Below, piece by piece: positions 1 through 7,656 of a stretch of DNA of 9,915 nt (positions are counted from its first letter, which is position 1; the number at the start of each line of letters is the position of its first letter). The position numbers and the translations under genes were made by a program. The notes below the pieces were generated by a model, which saw nothing but the letters and a program-made list of their open reading frames with translations, searched no databases and was not told the origin of the DNA. The stretch comes from an uncultured bacterium (GTDB taxonomy: Bacteria > Verrucomicrobiota > Lentisphaeria > Victivallales > Victivallaceae), in contig CASECL010000045.1 of the NCBI GenBank assembly GCA_949286445.1, positions 1-9,915 on the forward strand, in the 5' to 3' direction.

Positions 1-787
1 CCCCTGCCATGGTGCCGTTGTGAAAGATCAGCCAGTTTGGATTTGCCGCGCGGAGAATATCAATCTGTTCCCGCTGGAAACGGGCTACCATGGCAGTAAT
101 AAATCTGCGGTAATCCAGCATAGCCCCCGGATTGTGATGCGTGGGTGCAAAAAATTTCGGCAGAACCACATCATCAAAATCATCCAGCGTCTGCGCCCAG
201 AAAGCATTTCCCCAGGACTGATTTAAACGTTCTATTGTGCCATATTTCTGTTTGAGAAAGACTTTGAACCCTTTTTCGCACTCTTTGCAGTAACATCACT
301 GGAAATGGCAATTAAGTTCATTGTCCGTCTGAAAACCGATCACATCGGGATTATCCGCATAATGTTCCGCCATGGCCTGAGTTATCCGCCGGGAAAAGGA
401 ACGGAACAATTCTCCGGTAGTGCAGGCATGCTGACGCGATCCATGCTGCATAACTTTGCCGTTATCATCAATACGCACAATTTGCGGATACTTTTTGCTC
501 AGCCAGCGCGGCGGAGCTGCGGTGGGAGTACCGAGAAATGTTTTAATACCGTATTCCCCCAGCCGTGCAATTTGTTCATCCAGAAATGAAAAATCAAACA
601 CCCCTTCCTTTTTCTCCAGCATGTCCCAGGCAAATTCCGCCATACGGACAGTATTGAAATTGGCTTCTTTCATCCATTCCGGATCATTTTTCCGTTCTTC
701 CGGAGACCAGTGTTCCGGGTAATACGGAGCGCCGTAAATAAAATACGGATACTCAAAAACGGTAAGACGATCTTTATTTTTCAACAT
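1..787 (-). CDS. GH42 beta-galactosidase, N-terminal part, interrupted by an in-frame TGA; runs off the window
   Basis: Family 42 glycoside hydrolases hydrolyse terminal beta-galactosides; the N-terminal TIM barrel carries the active site. The first 163 residues show the family pattern: GAPYYPEHW (19-27), NTVRMAEFAWDMLE (45-58), GTPTAAPPRW (86-95), GSRQHAC (116-122) and the acid/base motif DNE (155-157, Glu157). After the TGA at codon 164 the same frame stays open for 98 codons to the window edge and is still GH42-like: CYCKEC (165-170), the YGTIERLNQSWGNAFW stretch, LDYRRF and a HNGTMAG end. Cys122 with Cys165, 167 and 170 match the zinc cluster known from the Thermus A4 enzyme. The catalytic nucleophile lies beyond the window. 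The start is set by GGAG five bases before ATG. It follows the dehydrogenase gene by 64 nt. Full-length members are about 650 residues or more, so about 40% is visible. It may be a fresh pseudogene; family assignment is secure, function is not. Confidence 0.85.
296..298 (-). other. In-frame TGA codon inside the GH42 gene
   Basis: On the minus strand the codons read CAG TGA TGT TAC TGC, i.e. Q-stop-C-Y-C. The codon sits between the catalytic NE motif and the CxCxxC zinc motif, at a position that is variable in GH42 and often Arg or another polar residue in my recollection of the family. A CGA (Arg) to TGA transition is the simplest origin. A weak hairpin (254-277; 7 bp with one A-C mismatch, G-rich apical loop) starts 18 nt after the TGA, roughly where a bacterial SECIS would lie, but it is not convincing. 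TGA is used as the normal stop by leuS, the isomerase gene, etfB, etfA and the lipoprotein gene here. Confidence 0.9.
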
Positions 788-851
788 AGTTTCTCCATAT
801 ACGATAACTCTGCCGTATCAAGACAGAAAAAACACATTTTGTATATATTAT

Positions 852-2255
852 TTACTCAATTATCACTTTCCCCGGATTGAGTATGTTTCCAGGATCAAAA
901 ACTTTTTTTATTTCCCGCTGCAAGCGCAAGTCAGCCGCTTCCAGTGCTTCCGCCAGGTAAGGCTTTTTCGCCATTCCGATACCATGCTCTCCGGAAACTT
1001 TTCCGCCCCTCCGGTCCGCTTCCGAATAAAGAGCATCAAAAACATCCTTTTTTAAATTTTTCCAATCTTCATCAGACCTGTTGTCCCGCAAAAGATAAAT
1101 ATGCAAATTACCATCGCCGGCGTGTCCGAAGCAGGGAATTCTGGCCGAATATTTCTTCTCCAATTCCCCCCTGAACTCCACCAGCGCGGCAACCTGATCC
1201 CGGGGCAGAACTACATCACACTCATCCATTTCATCCGTTGAAGCCTTGATAGCTTCAAGGAATGCTCCTCTGGCCGTCCATATTGCCTCATTGCGTTCCG
1301 CGCTTTTGGAAATAAACACATCCAGTGCGCCCAGACTTAATGCATTTTCACAGGTTTCATCGGCAATTTTATCCAGTTCACTTTCTGTCATAGAGTCCAG
1401 AGTGATCAGCAGATAGGCCGGAGCGGAACGGTCCGGAAACTTCCGTCCCAGAAACTCTTCTGCATATTTAATAACTTCACCGGTCATAAATTCAACCGCG
1501 GTCGGCAGCGCAGACGAATTGACTATTTCCGGCACCGCCGCCAATGCCGCAGTCAAACTGGAAAACGGGACCAGCAAACTCATTTTCGCCCGGGGCAGGG
1601 GAAGCAGACGAAGCGTCGCCCGGGTGATTACAGCCAAAGTACCCTCTGAACCGATTAATAAATCCTTCATACTGTATCCGGAGCTGTTTTTGGCTACTTT
1701 TCCGCCGAAATGGACGATTTCTCCGGACGGCAGCACTGCCTCCAGTTCGCGCACATAATCTCTCGTAACCCCGTATTTTACTGCCCGCATTCCTCCGGCA
1801 TTGGTGCTGATATTGCCTCCGATGGTGGCGGTTTTCTCCCCCGGATCGGGCGGATAAAAGAGGTTTTGCGCTTCAACAAAAGCGGCAATTTCCATTAACA
1901 GCACCCCGGGTTCAACCGTCAGCAAAAGATTGTTGCGGTCAAGTTCAAGAATACGGTTCATTGCGCTTAAATCCAGCAGTATGCCGCCGAATTTCGCCAC
2001 CGCTCCACCGACCAGTCCGGTTCCCTGTCCCCGCGGAGTTACCGGAATATTTCTGGCTCCGGCATAACTTAAAATCCGGGAAACTTCCTCTGCTGATTTT
2101 ACTTTAAGCAGAACTTCCGGAGGACAGTTTTCTCCGGAAAGTTCATCATGATAATAATCTTCACCAATGTCAGCACCGTAGAAAAACCGCTTCTCACCGA
2201 CAATGTCACGGAGAAACGCCAAATCCTCCCGGTAAATTTTATGATATTGAGTCAT
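852..2255 (-). CDS. lctD: FAD-dependent D-2-hydroxyacid (D-lactate/glycolate) dehydrogenase, GlcD/LctD type
   Basis: A flavoprotein that oxidises a 2-hydroxyacid such as D-lactate to the 2-oxoacid. It has 467 residues, the usual length. The FAD-binding type-4 (PCMH) domain shows PRGQGTGLVGGAV (74-86), PDPGEKTATIGGNIS plus TNAGG (136-155) and IGSEGTLAVIT (201-211). The C-terminal FAD-oxidase domain shows GHAGDGNLH (387-395), SGEHGIG (421-427) and DPGNILNPGK (454-463). His388, His395 and Glu423 match the metal/substrate site of D-2-hydroxyacid dehydrogenases. Its ATG overlaps the etfA stop as ATGA, with GGAGAGG just upstream inside etfA, so translation is probably coupled. Linked directly to etfB and a ferredoxin-type etfA, it most likely passes electrons to EtfAB, as in the Acetobacterium LctBCD complex, rather than to GlcEF, whose genes are absent here. 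Substrate (lactate, glycolate, 2-hydroxyglutarate or a sugar-derived hydroxyacid) cannot be fixed from sequence. The symbol is by analogy. Confidence 0.93.
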   Translation of the reverse strand: MTQYHKIYREDLAFLRDIVGEKRFFYGADIGEDYYHDELSGENCPPEVLLKVKSAEEVSRILSYAGARNIPVTPRGQGTGLVGGAVAKFGGILLDLSAMNRILELDRNNLLLTVEPGVLLMEIAAFVEAQNLFYPPDPGEKTATIGGNISTNAGGMRAVKYGVTRDYVRELEAVLPSGEIVHFGGKVAKNSSGYSMKDLLIGSEGTLAVITRATLRLLPLPRAKMSLLVPFSSLTAALAAVPEIVNSSALPTAVEFMTGEVIKYAEEFLGRKFPDRSAPAYLLITLDSMTESELDKIADETCENALSLGALDVFISKSAERNEAIWTARGAFLEAIKASTDEMDECDVVLPRDQVAALVEFRGELEKKYSARIPCFGHAGDGNLHIYLLRDNRSDEDWKNLKKDVFDALYSEADRRGGKVSGEHGIGMAKKPYLAEALEAADLRLQREIKKVFDPGNILNPGKVIIE

Positions 2256-3448
2256 TTGCCTGCCTCTCCACGGATCTTTGCAATAAGTTCTGGAACAACT
2301 TTGTAAATATCACCGCATATTGCCACATGAGCCGCTTTGAATATAGGGGCTTCCGGATCTGAATTGATCGCGATAATTTTTTCCGCCCCGTTCATTCCGG
2401 CAACAAATTGTATCGCTCCGGATATCCCGCAGGCAATAAGCAGTTTCGGTTTTACCGTCCTGCCGGACAACCCGATCTGGCGGCGGGGATCCATCCAGGA
2501 ACACTCCACCAACGGCCGGGAGGAGGCTAATGTACCTCCCAGTAAACCGGCCAATTCCTCCAGCATAGCCAGATCTTCTTTCTTTTTAATTCCACGTCCT
2601 GCGGCAACGATTATTTCCGCATCTTCAATGGAGTTTTCCCGTTTCTTCGGAAAAACACCGATTATTTCAGCGGCGGAAGCATACTTTTCCTCCGGCAGTG
2701 AACGATGAAAAACTTTTCCGGACGGATTTTTCACCTTTTCCGGAATGGGGAAAATTTTGTATCGTACCGTGGCGAATTGAGGCCGGGTGTATAATGTATT
2801 GATGTGTGCCATGATATTTCCGCCATACGCCGGTCTTATCTGCTCCAGATCGCCGTCTTCACTCACGTCCAGAAAAGTGCAGTCCGCTGTAAGCCCGGTA
2901 CGAAATCTTGCCGCCAGACGCGGGGCCAGTGCCCGCCCGGCAGGAGTGCCGCCGACCAGAAAAACAGAAACATGATTTTCCCGGATGAAATCTTCCATTA
3001 CTGCGGCAAAAGGTTCCGCCAGAAAGTATTCGAGTTTATCGTTTTCATATACAAAAACTGCGTCTGCACCATATTCAATCAGAGTATCGGCAAAGACTCC
3101 GGCATTTTTCCCCGGCAGCAGAACCAGCACTTTAGCATTGCTTTTCTGTGCCAGTTCCCTGGCTTTGCCCAGTAACTCCAGCGAAACCGGATGCAGCGAT
3201 CCACCGTCAATCTCCGCCAACACCGCCACATCACGGTAAATATTGCGGTCCGGACGGGGGCGGCTCTTTTCTTCTCCGGCAAGTTCAAAAATACCGTTGC
3301 TTTTTTTGACACACAATTTGCACATCCGGCAGCCGGAATTGATGGAAAGCTGTCCGGCATCATTTATTTCAATGGCATTGAACGGGCAAAGTTTCACCAG
3401 TTTTGCCGCATCGCTGACCTTGTCATGGTTTATTTTTATAAAGGCCAT
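2252..3448 (-). CDS. etfA: Electron transfer flavoprotein alpha subunit with N-terminal [4Fe-4S] ferredoxin segment (LctC type)
   Basis: Alpha subunit of an electron transfer flavoprotein. At 398 residues it is longer than classical EtfA (about 310-330) because of an N-terminal extension: LCPFNAIEI (20-28) and GCRMCKLCVKK (39-49). Cys21, 40, 43 and 46 can hold one [4Fe-4S] cluster, the arrangement seen in bifurcating LctC-type EtfA of anaerobes. The middle is the EtfA Rossmann-like domain. The C-terminal FAD domain is well conserved: GRGIKKKEDL (284-293), SSRPLVECSW (309-318), RQIGLSGRTVKPKLLIACGI (323-342) and INSDPEAPIF (362-371 region). The start codon follows a GAGGTGA Shine-Dalgarno that contains the TGA stop of etfB. 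The 3' end overlaps the dehydrogenase start. It should form a dimer with EtfB and shuttle electrons between the dehydrogenase flavin, ferredoxin and NAD. The bifurcating role is inferred from the ferredoxin segment and neighbours; the EtfA identity is clear. Confidence 0.95.
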   Translation of the reverse strand: MAFIKINHDKVSDAAKLVKLCPFNAIEINDAGQLSINSGCRMCKLCVKKSNGIFELAGEEKSRPRPDRNIYRDVAVLAEIDGGSLHPVSLELLGKARELAQKSNAKVLVLLPGKNAGVFADTLIEYGADAVFVYENDKLEYFLAEPFAAVMEDFIRENHVSVFLVGGTPAGRALAPRLAARFRTGLTADCTFLDVSEDGDLEQIRPAYGGNIMAHINTLYTRPQFATVRYKIFPIPEKVKNPSGKVFHRSLPEEKYASAAEIIGVFPKKRENSIEDAEIIVAAGRGIKKKEDLAMLEELAGLLGGTLASSRPLVECSWMDPRRQIGLSGRTVKPKLLIACGISGAIQFVAGMNGAEKIIAINSDPEAPIFKAAHVAICGDIYKVVPELIAKIRGEAGK

Positions 3449-3452
3449 ATTT

Positions 3453-4256
3453 TCACCTCAAAAACTGGAGATACTTATTTTCTTTCAGCAAATTGAAAAA
3501 GTTACCCGCCGCATCAACATCTCCATCCTGCCAGAAAACATGTTCAGTATTATGTTCCGGGGGGAAAATCCTTTTCACCTGGGTGGGAGAACCATTCAGA
3601 CCGTAATGCTCCGGATCTTTATCTTCAAGATCATCCAGAGTAAGCAGTTTTATTTTTCTTCCGGCAGTGAGTTTTTTTAATTTGTATGACGGCAGGCGCG
3701 GCTCAAAAATATTTTTTTCCACCGAAATAAGACACGGCAGTTTTATCTTGAGACGCAATTTTTCCAGCGGCTGTTCTGAAACCGCATACAGAAAACCATC
3801 TTCCGCCTTTTCCACCGCGCAGATATTATTCAAATGGGGTATCCCCAGAAACTCTGCCAGTTCCGCTCCCACCTGGGCCGTATCGCCATCAGTTGTCTGT
3901 TTACCGCAGATAATAAGGTCAAACTTTTCCCCGCAGCTCCGAAGTCCCTGCGCCAGCGTATAACTGGTGGCCAAAACATCCGCTCCGCCAAAACGGCGGT
4001 CCGACAACATGATACCATGGTCAACCCCCATCATAAAGGCTTCACGAATAACTGCTTCTGACTGAGGAGGCCCCATGGTTACTGCGGTAATATCTCCTCC
4101 GGTTTTCTCCTTGAGCCATAAAGCGCACTCAATGGCAGGCAGATCAAACGGATTTATTTTTGCTGCCACACCATCTCTTTTCAATACTCCGGTTTTTTCA
4201 TCTATTTCCACCGAAGTACTGCCGGGAACCTGTTTGATGCACAGTGCTATTTTCAT
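3453..4256 (-). CDS. etfB: Electron transfer flavoprotein beta subunit (LctB/FixA type)
   Basis: Beta subunit of the same electron transfer flavoprotein; in bifurcating Etf this subunit binds the FAD that splits electrons between NAD(H) and the alpha-subunit FAD. The 267 residues match the family length. Visible motifs are CIKQVPG (6-12), INPFDLPAIECAL (34-46), AVTMGPPQSE (about 58-67), REAFMMGVDHGIMLSD (about 70-85), the family signature GADVLATSYTLAQGL (about 90-104), and CGKQTTDGDTAQVGAELAE, whose DGDTAQVG segment is the nucleotide-contacting loop kept in bifurcating EtfB. Its ATG overlaps the isomerase stop codon as ATGA, and its own TGA lies inside the Shine-Dalgarno of etfA, 4 nt before that ATG. 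Such packing implies equal production of the subunits. The family is certain; whether it truly bifurcates must be inferred from context. Confidence 0.95.
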   Translation of the reverse strand: MKIALCIKQVPGSTSVEIDEKTGVLKRDGVAAKINPFDLPAIECALWLKEKTGGDITAVTMGPPQSEAVIREAFMMGVDHGIMLSDRRFGGADVLATSYTLAQGLRSCGEKFDLIICGKQTTDGDTAQVGAELAEFLGIPHLNNICAVEKAEDGFLYAVSEQPLEKLRLKIKLPCLISVEKNIFEPRLPSYKLKKLTAGRKIKLLTLDDLEDKDPEHYGLNGSPTQVKRIFPPEHNTEHVFWQDGDVDAAGNFFNLLKENKYLQFLR

Positions 4257-5080
4257 AATATCGACCCCATCCAGGATACATAGGCGGGAAACGCCTTTTC
4301 CGGCCCCGGAATATCACGCTGCCAGCGTTTTTCATATTCCAGAGTGAGAAATCCGTTATATCCTGAGCCATGGAGTTTTTTTACGATTTCCAGCATGGTT
4401 TCTTTGAAATCCCCGGTGCCGGGAACTACACTGATTACCTTTCCCGGTTCACTTCCCGGAATCGAATCCTTGATATGGACATTGAAGATCCGGCCGGCAA
4501 AAGCCTGGATAAAATCTTCCGCATTTCCGCCGCCGCAGACAATATAATTTTCAATATCCCACAGTACTCCAAGCTGTTCCTTTGAGAAGCCCTCCAGCAG
4601 CATATTCATGTGTTCAGGTTTCTGCCAGGCGTCGTGGGTTTCTATTGACCATCTGACCTTATCTGCATGGGGGAGGGCAAATATCTTTTCCAAACATTTT
4701 CTTGCCAGTTCCGCGGCAGATTTTCTCGCCTCATCAGAGAGAGGTTCCGGACAGTAACCGTGTCCGAACAAGCGTATATGATCGGTATTGAGTTTTATTG
4801 CCAGATCAATAGTGCGCTCTGCTTCAGCAATATTGTCTTCAAACTGTGCCGGCTGGCACAGATTGATGCCGCTGGAAATTCCGCTGACGGCAATTCCGGC
4901 ATTTGCCAGTTCAGCCTTGGTCTGATCCAGATTGGCAGTGAAAAGATCAGATACGGTAATATCAAGGTCATCTTTCACCCCCCGGAAATCGACATATTTT
5001 ATTCCATACCGTGGCAGATTTTCCACAATTTCCCCGAACGACCACTCCGGACACCCCAGGGTGCTCACAGAAAGCAGCAT
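4253..5080 (-). CDS. Sugar-phosphate isomerase/epimerase, xylose-isomerase-like TIM barrel (AP endonuclease 2 fold)
   Basis: A 275-residue single-domain protein of the IolE/hydroxypyruvate isomerase/xylose-isomerase-like superfamily, metal-dependent enzymes that isomerise or epimerise sugars and related compounds. Putative metal ligands appear at the usual strand ends: Glu147 in SIETHD, Asp175 in LWDIENY, His202 in VHIKD and Glu248 (or 250) in LTLEYE; His149 and Asp205 probably help in catalysis. The N-terminus (STLGCPEWSFGEIVE) is typical of the group. The start is backed by AAGGAGAG about 7 nt upstream. The gene begins 47 nt after leuS with no hairpin between them, and its stop overlaps the etfB start. 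Its position ahead of the Etf/hydroxyacid dehydrogenase genes suggests that it prepares or diverts a sugar or sugar acid for that pathway, but the substrate is unknown. Confidence 0.88.
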   Translation of the reverse strand: MLLSVSTLGCPEWSFGEIVENLPRYGIKYVDFRGVKDDLDITVSDLFTANLDQTKAELANAGIAVSGISSGINLCQPAQFEDNIAEAERTIDLAIKLNTDHIRLFGHGYCPEPLSDEARKSAAELARKCLEKIFALPHADKVRWSIETHDAWQKPEHMNMLLEGFSKEQLGVLWDIENYIVCGGGNAEDFIQAFAGRIFNVHIKDSIPGSEPGKVISVVPGTGDFKETMLEIVKKLHGSGYNGFLTLEYEKRWQRDIPGPEKAFPAYVSWMGSIL

Positions 5081-5127
5081 AACTCTCTCTCCTTATGTTA
5101 TGTCTTCTTGATTATTATTTTATTCTG

Positions 5128-7656
5128 TCAATTGGCCACGATATTTACCAGCCGCTTCGGCACACAGATAACCTTTCTTACTGTTTTACCGGCAATGGCA
5201 GATTTGATTTTTTCATCTGCAAGGGCTATTTTTTCCATTTCTTCCGGCGTGGCATCCGCTTTCATCATCATACGGAGCTTGGGCTTGCCGCAGATCTGAA
5301 CCAGAATTTCACACTCATTTTCAGCGAGATATTTTTCCTCGTATTCCGGCCACGGTTCATAAGCGAGGGTATCTTTGTGTCCCAGATGTTCCCAGAGTTC
5401 TTCTCCCAGGTGCGGAGCAAATACGGACAACATGAGGACAAATTTTTCCGCCGCTTCCCGGGGCAGTTCGTCCGACTTGGAAAACTCATTGACAAACACC
5501 ATCAATGCGCTTATTGCCGTATTGAAATTGAATGCATCCAAGTCATTGGTGACTTTTTTGATCGTACCATGCAGAGTTTTCAACTCTTCCGCATTGAGCG
5601 GACGGTCAACAATACGGCTTTCGCTTACCAGACGGCAGGAACGCTTGAGGAAGCGGAATACTCCTTCCACGCCTTTGGTGTTCCACGGTTTAGTGGATTC
5701 CAGCGGTCCCATGAACATCTCGTACATACGCATTGCATCAGCACCGTATTCTCTGACTACATCATCAGGATTGACCACATTGCGCAGTGATTTTGACATC
5801 TTGGCCGGGAATTCGGTGAGAATTTCTCCGGTAAGCTTATTTTTCGGCCCGGCAGGAGTAATTTCAACCTGGTCTATCGGAATAAGCACACCCCGGGAAT
5901 CTTTGTATGACAAACCTAAAATCATCCCCTGATTTACCAGTTTCTGGAAAGGTTCACTGGTGGAAACAAATCCCAGGTCAAACAATACTTTGTGCCAGAA
6001 CCGGGCATACAGCAGATGCAGTACGGCGTGTTCCGCACCGCCGACATAAAGATCTACCGGCATCCAGTAGCGTTCTTTAGCCGGATCCCAGGCCTTTTCA
6101 TCGTTTTGTGGATCAATGTAACGCAGATAATACCAGCATGATCCCGCCCATTGCGGCATGGTATTGGTTTCCCGTCTGCCTTTTCTGCCATCTACCGGAT
6201 TAACATAATTTACCCAGTCTCTGGCTTTGGCCAGCGGCGGCTCACCGGTTCCGGAGGGTTTGAAATCATCCATTTCCGGAGGCGTCAGCGGCAGATCTTT
6301 TTCGTCCAGAAGTTCAATACTGCCATCCTCATAGTGAACGATCGGAAATGGTTCCCCCCAGTAACGCTGACGGCTGAAAAGCCAGTCACGGAGTTTATAT
6401 TTCACCGCTTCACGTCCTTTGCCGATCTTTTCCAGGTAACGGGTAGCCGCCGCTTTGGAGGCGGATACGTCCATGCCGTTCAAGTCAAGTTCAGCATTGG
6501 CAGAATTTATAAGTTTGCCATCACCAGTCCAGCATTCTTCACCCCGTTCAACCCGGGCGAAAACTTCGTCATCTTCCGGACGGATGACGCACTTGATCGG
6601 CAGGCCAAACTTCTTTGCAAAGGCAAAGTCCCGGTCATCATGAGCAGGAACCGCCATGATTGCCCCGGTACCGTAACTGACCAGAACATAATCCGCCATC
6701 CAGATGGGAATTTTTTCTCCATTCAAAGGATTTACAGCATAGGCTCCGGTAAAGCATCCGGTTTTATTATTTCCTTCGGTGCGGTCAAGATCACTTTTGC
6801 CGGAAATCTCTTTGCGATATGCGGCAACCGCTTCACGGCGGTCCGGAACAGTTATTTCATCTGCCATTGGGTGTTCCGGAGCAATTACCATATAGGTCGC
6901 ACCGAACAGGGTATCCGGACGAGTGGTGTAAACGGTTAATTTTTTGCCGTTTTCCAATTCAAAATCAACTTCGGCACCGGTGGATTTACCAATCCAGTTG
7001 CGCTGCATTTCCTTGACGCCTTCCGGCCAGTCAAGGGTATCAAGATCCGCCAGGAGGCGTTCGGCATACTCTGTTATTTTCAGCATCCACTGCTTCATCG
7101 GGCGGCGTTCCACCGGATGATTGCCGCGTTCGCTGCGGCCGTCGATGACTTCCTCATTGGCCAGCACCGTGCCCAGGGCAGGGCACCAGTTCACCGGGAC
7201 GGTGTCAAGATAGGCGAGGCCTTTTTTATACAGCTGCATAAAAATCCACTGTGTCCACTTGAAATATTTGGGATCCGTAGTATCAATTTCCCGGCTCCAA
7301 TCGTAGCTGAACCCCAGTGATTTAATCTGTTTTTTGAAGTTGGCAATATTCTTCTGGGTAGTAATTGAGGGGTGTGTGCCGGTATCAATGGCATACTGTT
7401 CCGCCGGCAGACCGAACGCATCCCAACCCATGGGGTGGAGCACGTTAAATCCCTTCATGCGCTTGTAACGGCAGATAATATCAGTAGCGGTGTACCCCTC
7501 GGGGTGGCCGACATGCAATCCGGTGCCGGAAGGGTAGGGGAACATATCCAGACAGTAAAATTTCTTTTTTTCCGGATCTTCAACAGCTTTGAAAGTCTGG
7601 TGTTCGTCCCAGTATTTCTGCCATTTTTTCTCAAAGGCGGTAAAGTCGTAGTCCAT
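5128..7656 (-). CDS. leuS: Leucyl-tRNA synthetase, bacterial type
   Basis: Class Ia cytoplasmic aminoacyl-tRNA synthetase that charges tRNA-Leu using ATP. The 842 residues are within the bacterial norm. The HIGH motif is HVGH (48-51) in GLHVGHPEGYTATD. The CP1 editing domain has the threonine-rich TTRPDTLFG (244-252) and GTGAIMAVPAHDDRDF (329-344), which carry the editing Asp. RDWLFSRQRYWGEPFPIVHY (433-452) re-enters the catalytic core, and KMSKS is at 619-623. An insert around VEITPAGPKNKLTGEIL (607-623 region, just before KMSKS) is the usual leucine-specific segment. The zinc-finger cysteines of some LeuRS are replaced by GNHPVERRPMKQW (188-200), a common bacterial variant. The C-terminal anticodon-binding and tail domains are present through VNIVAN. 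The ribosome site is modest (AGGTGCGGA, 8-16 nt upstream of ATG). It is the first clear gene of the minus-strand string and may be co-transcribed with the catabolic genes behind it. Confidence 0.98.
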   Translation of the reverse strand: MDYDFTAFEKKWQKYWDEHQTFKAVEDPEKKKFYCLDMFPYPSGTGLHVGHPEGYTATDIICRYKRMKGFNVLHPMGWDAFGLPAEQYAIDTGTHPSITTQKNIANFKKQIKSLGFSYDWSREIDTTDPKYFKWTQWIFMQLYKKGLAYLDTVPVNWCPALGTVLANEEVIDGRSERGNHPVERRPMKQWMLKITEYAERLLADLDTLDWPEGVKEMQRNWIGKSTGAEVDFELENGKKLTVYTTRPDTLFGATYMVIAPEHPMADEITVPDRREAVAAYRKEISGKSDLDRTEGNNKTGCFTGAYAVNPLNGEKIPIWMADYVLVSYGTGAIMAVPAHDDRDFAFAKKFGLPIKCVIRPEDDEVFARVERGEECWTGDGKLINSANAELDLNGMDVSASKAAATRYLEKIGKGREAVKYKLRDWLFSRQRYWGEPFPIVHYEDGSIELLDEKDLPLTPPEMDDFKPSGTGEPPLAKARDWVNYVNPVDGRKGRRETNTMPQWAGSCWYYLRYIDPQNDEKAWDPAKERYWMPVDLYVGGAEHAVLHLLYARFWHKVLFDLGFVSTSEPFQKLVNQGMILGLSYKDSRGVLIPIDQVEITPAGPKNKLTGEILTEFPAKMSKSLRNVVNPDDVVREYGADAMRMYEMFMGPLESTKPWNTKGVEGVFRFLKRSCRLVSESRIVDRPLNAEELKTLHGTIKKVTNDLDAFNFNTAISALMVFVNEFSKSDELPREAAEKFVLMLSVFAPHLGEELWEHLGHKDTLAYEPWPEYEEKYLAENECEILVQICGKPKLRMMMKADATPEEMEKIALADEKIKSAIAGKTVRKVICVPKRLVNIVAN

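Noticed and set aside
296..298. Genome-wide reassignment of TGA to Trp or Gly
   Set aside because: leuS, the isomerase gene, etfB, etfA and the lipoprotein gene all end with TGA at family-appropriate lengths, and Trp is encoded by TGG throughout.
788..851. Terminator between the dehydrogenase and GH42 genes
   Set aside because: Only a 5-bp A/T-rich stem (ATACA/TGTGT, triloop AAA) precedes a T run on the minus strand; too weak to claim, so GH42 may still be co-transcribed.
6151..6939. Long plus-strand open frame (262 codons) opposite leuS, and a similar one at 5095-5790
   Set aside because: They lie antisense to the strongly conserved LeuRS; their translations have no motif and the length is a by-product of the codon use of leuS.
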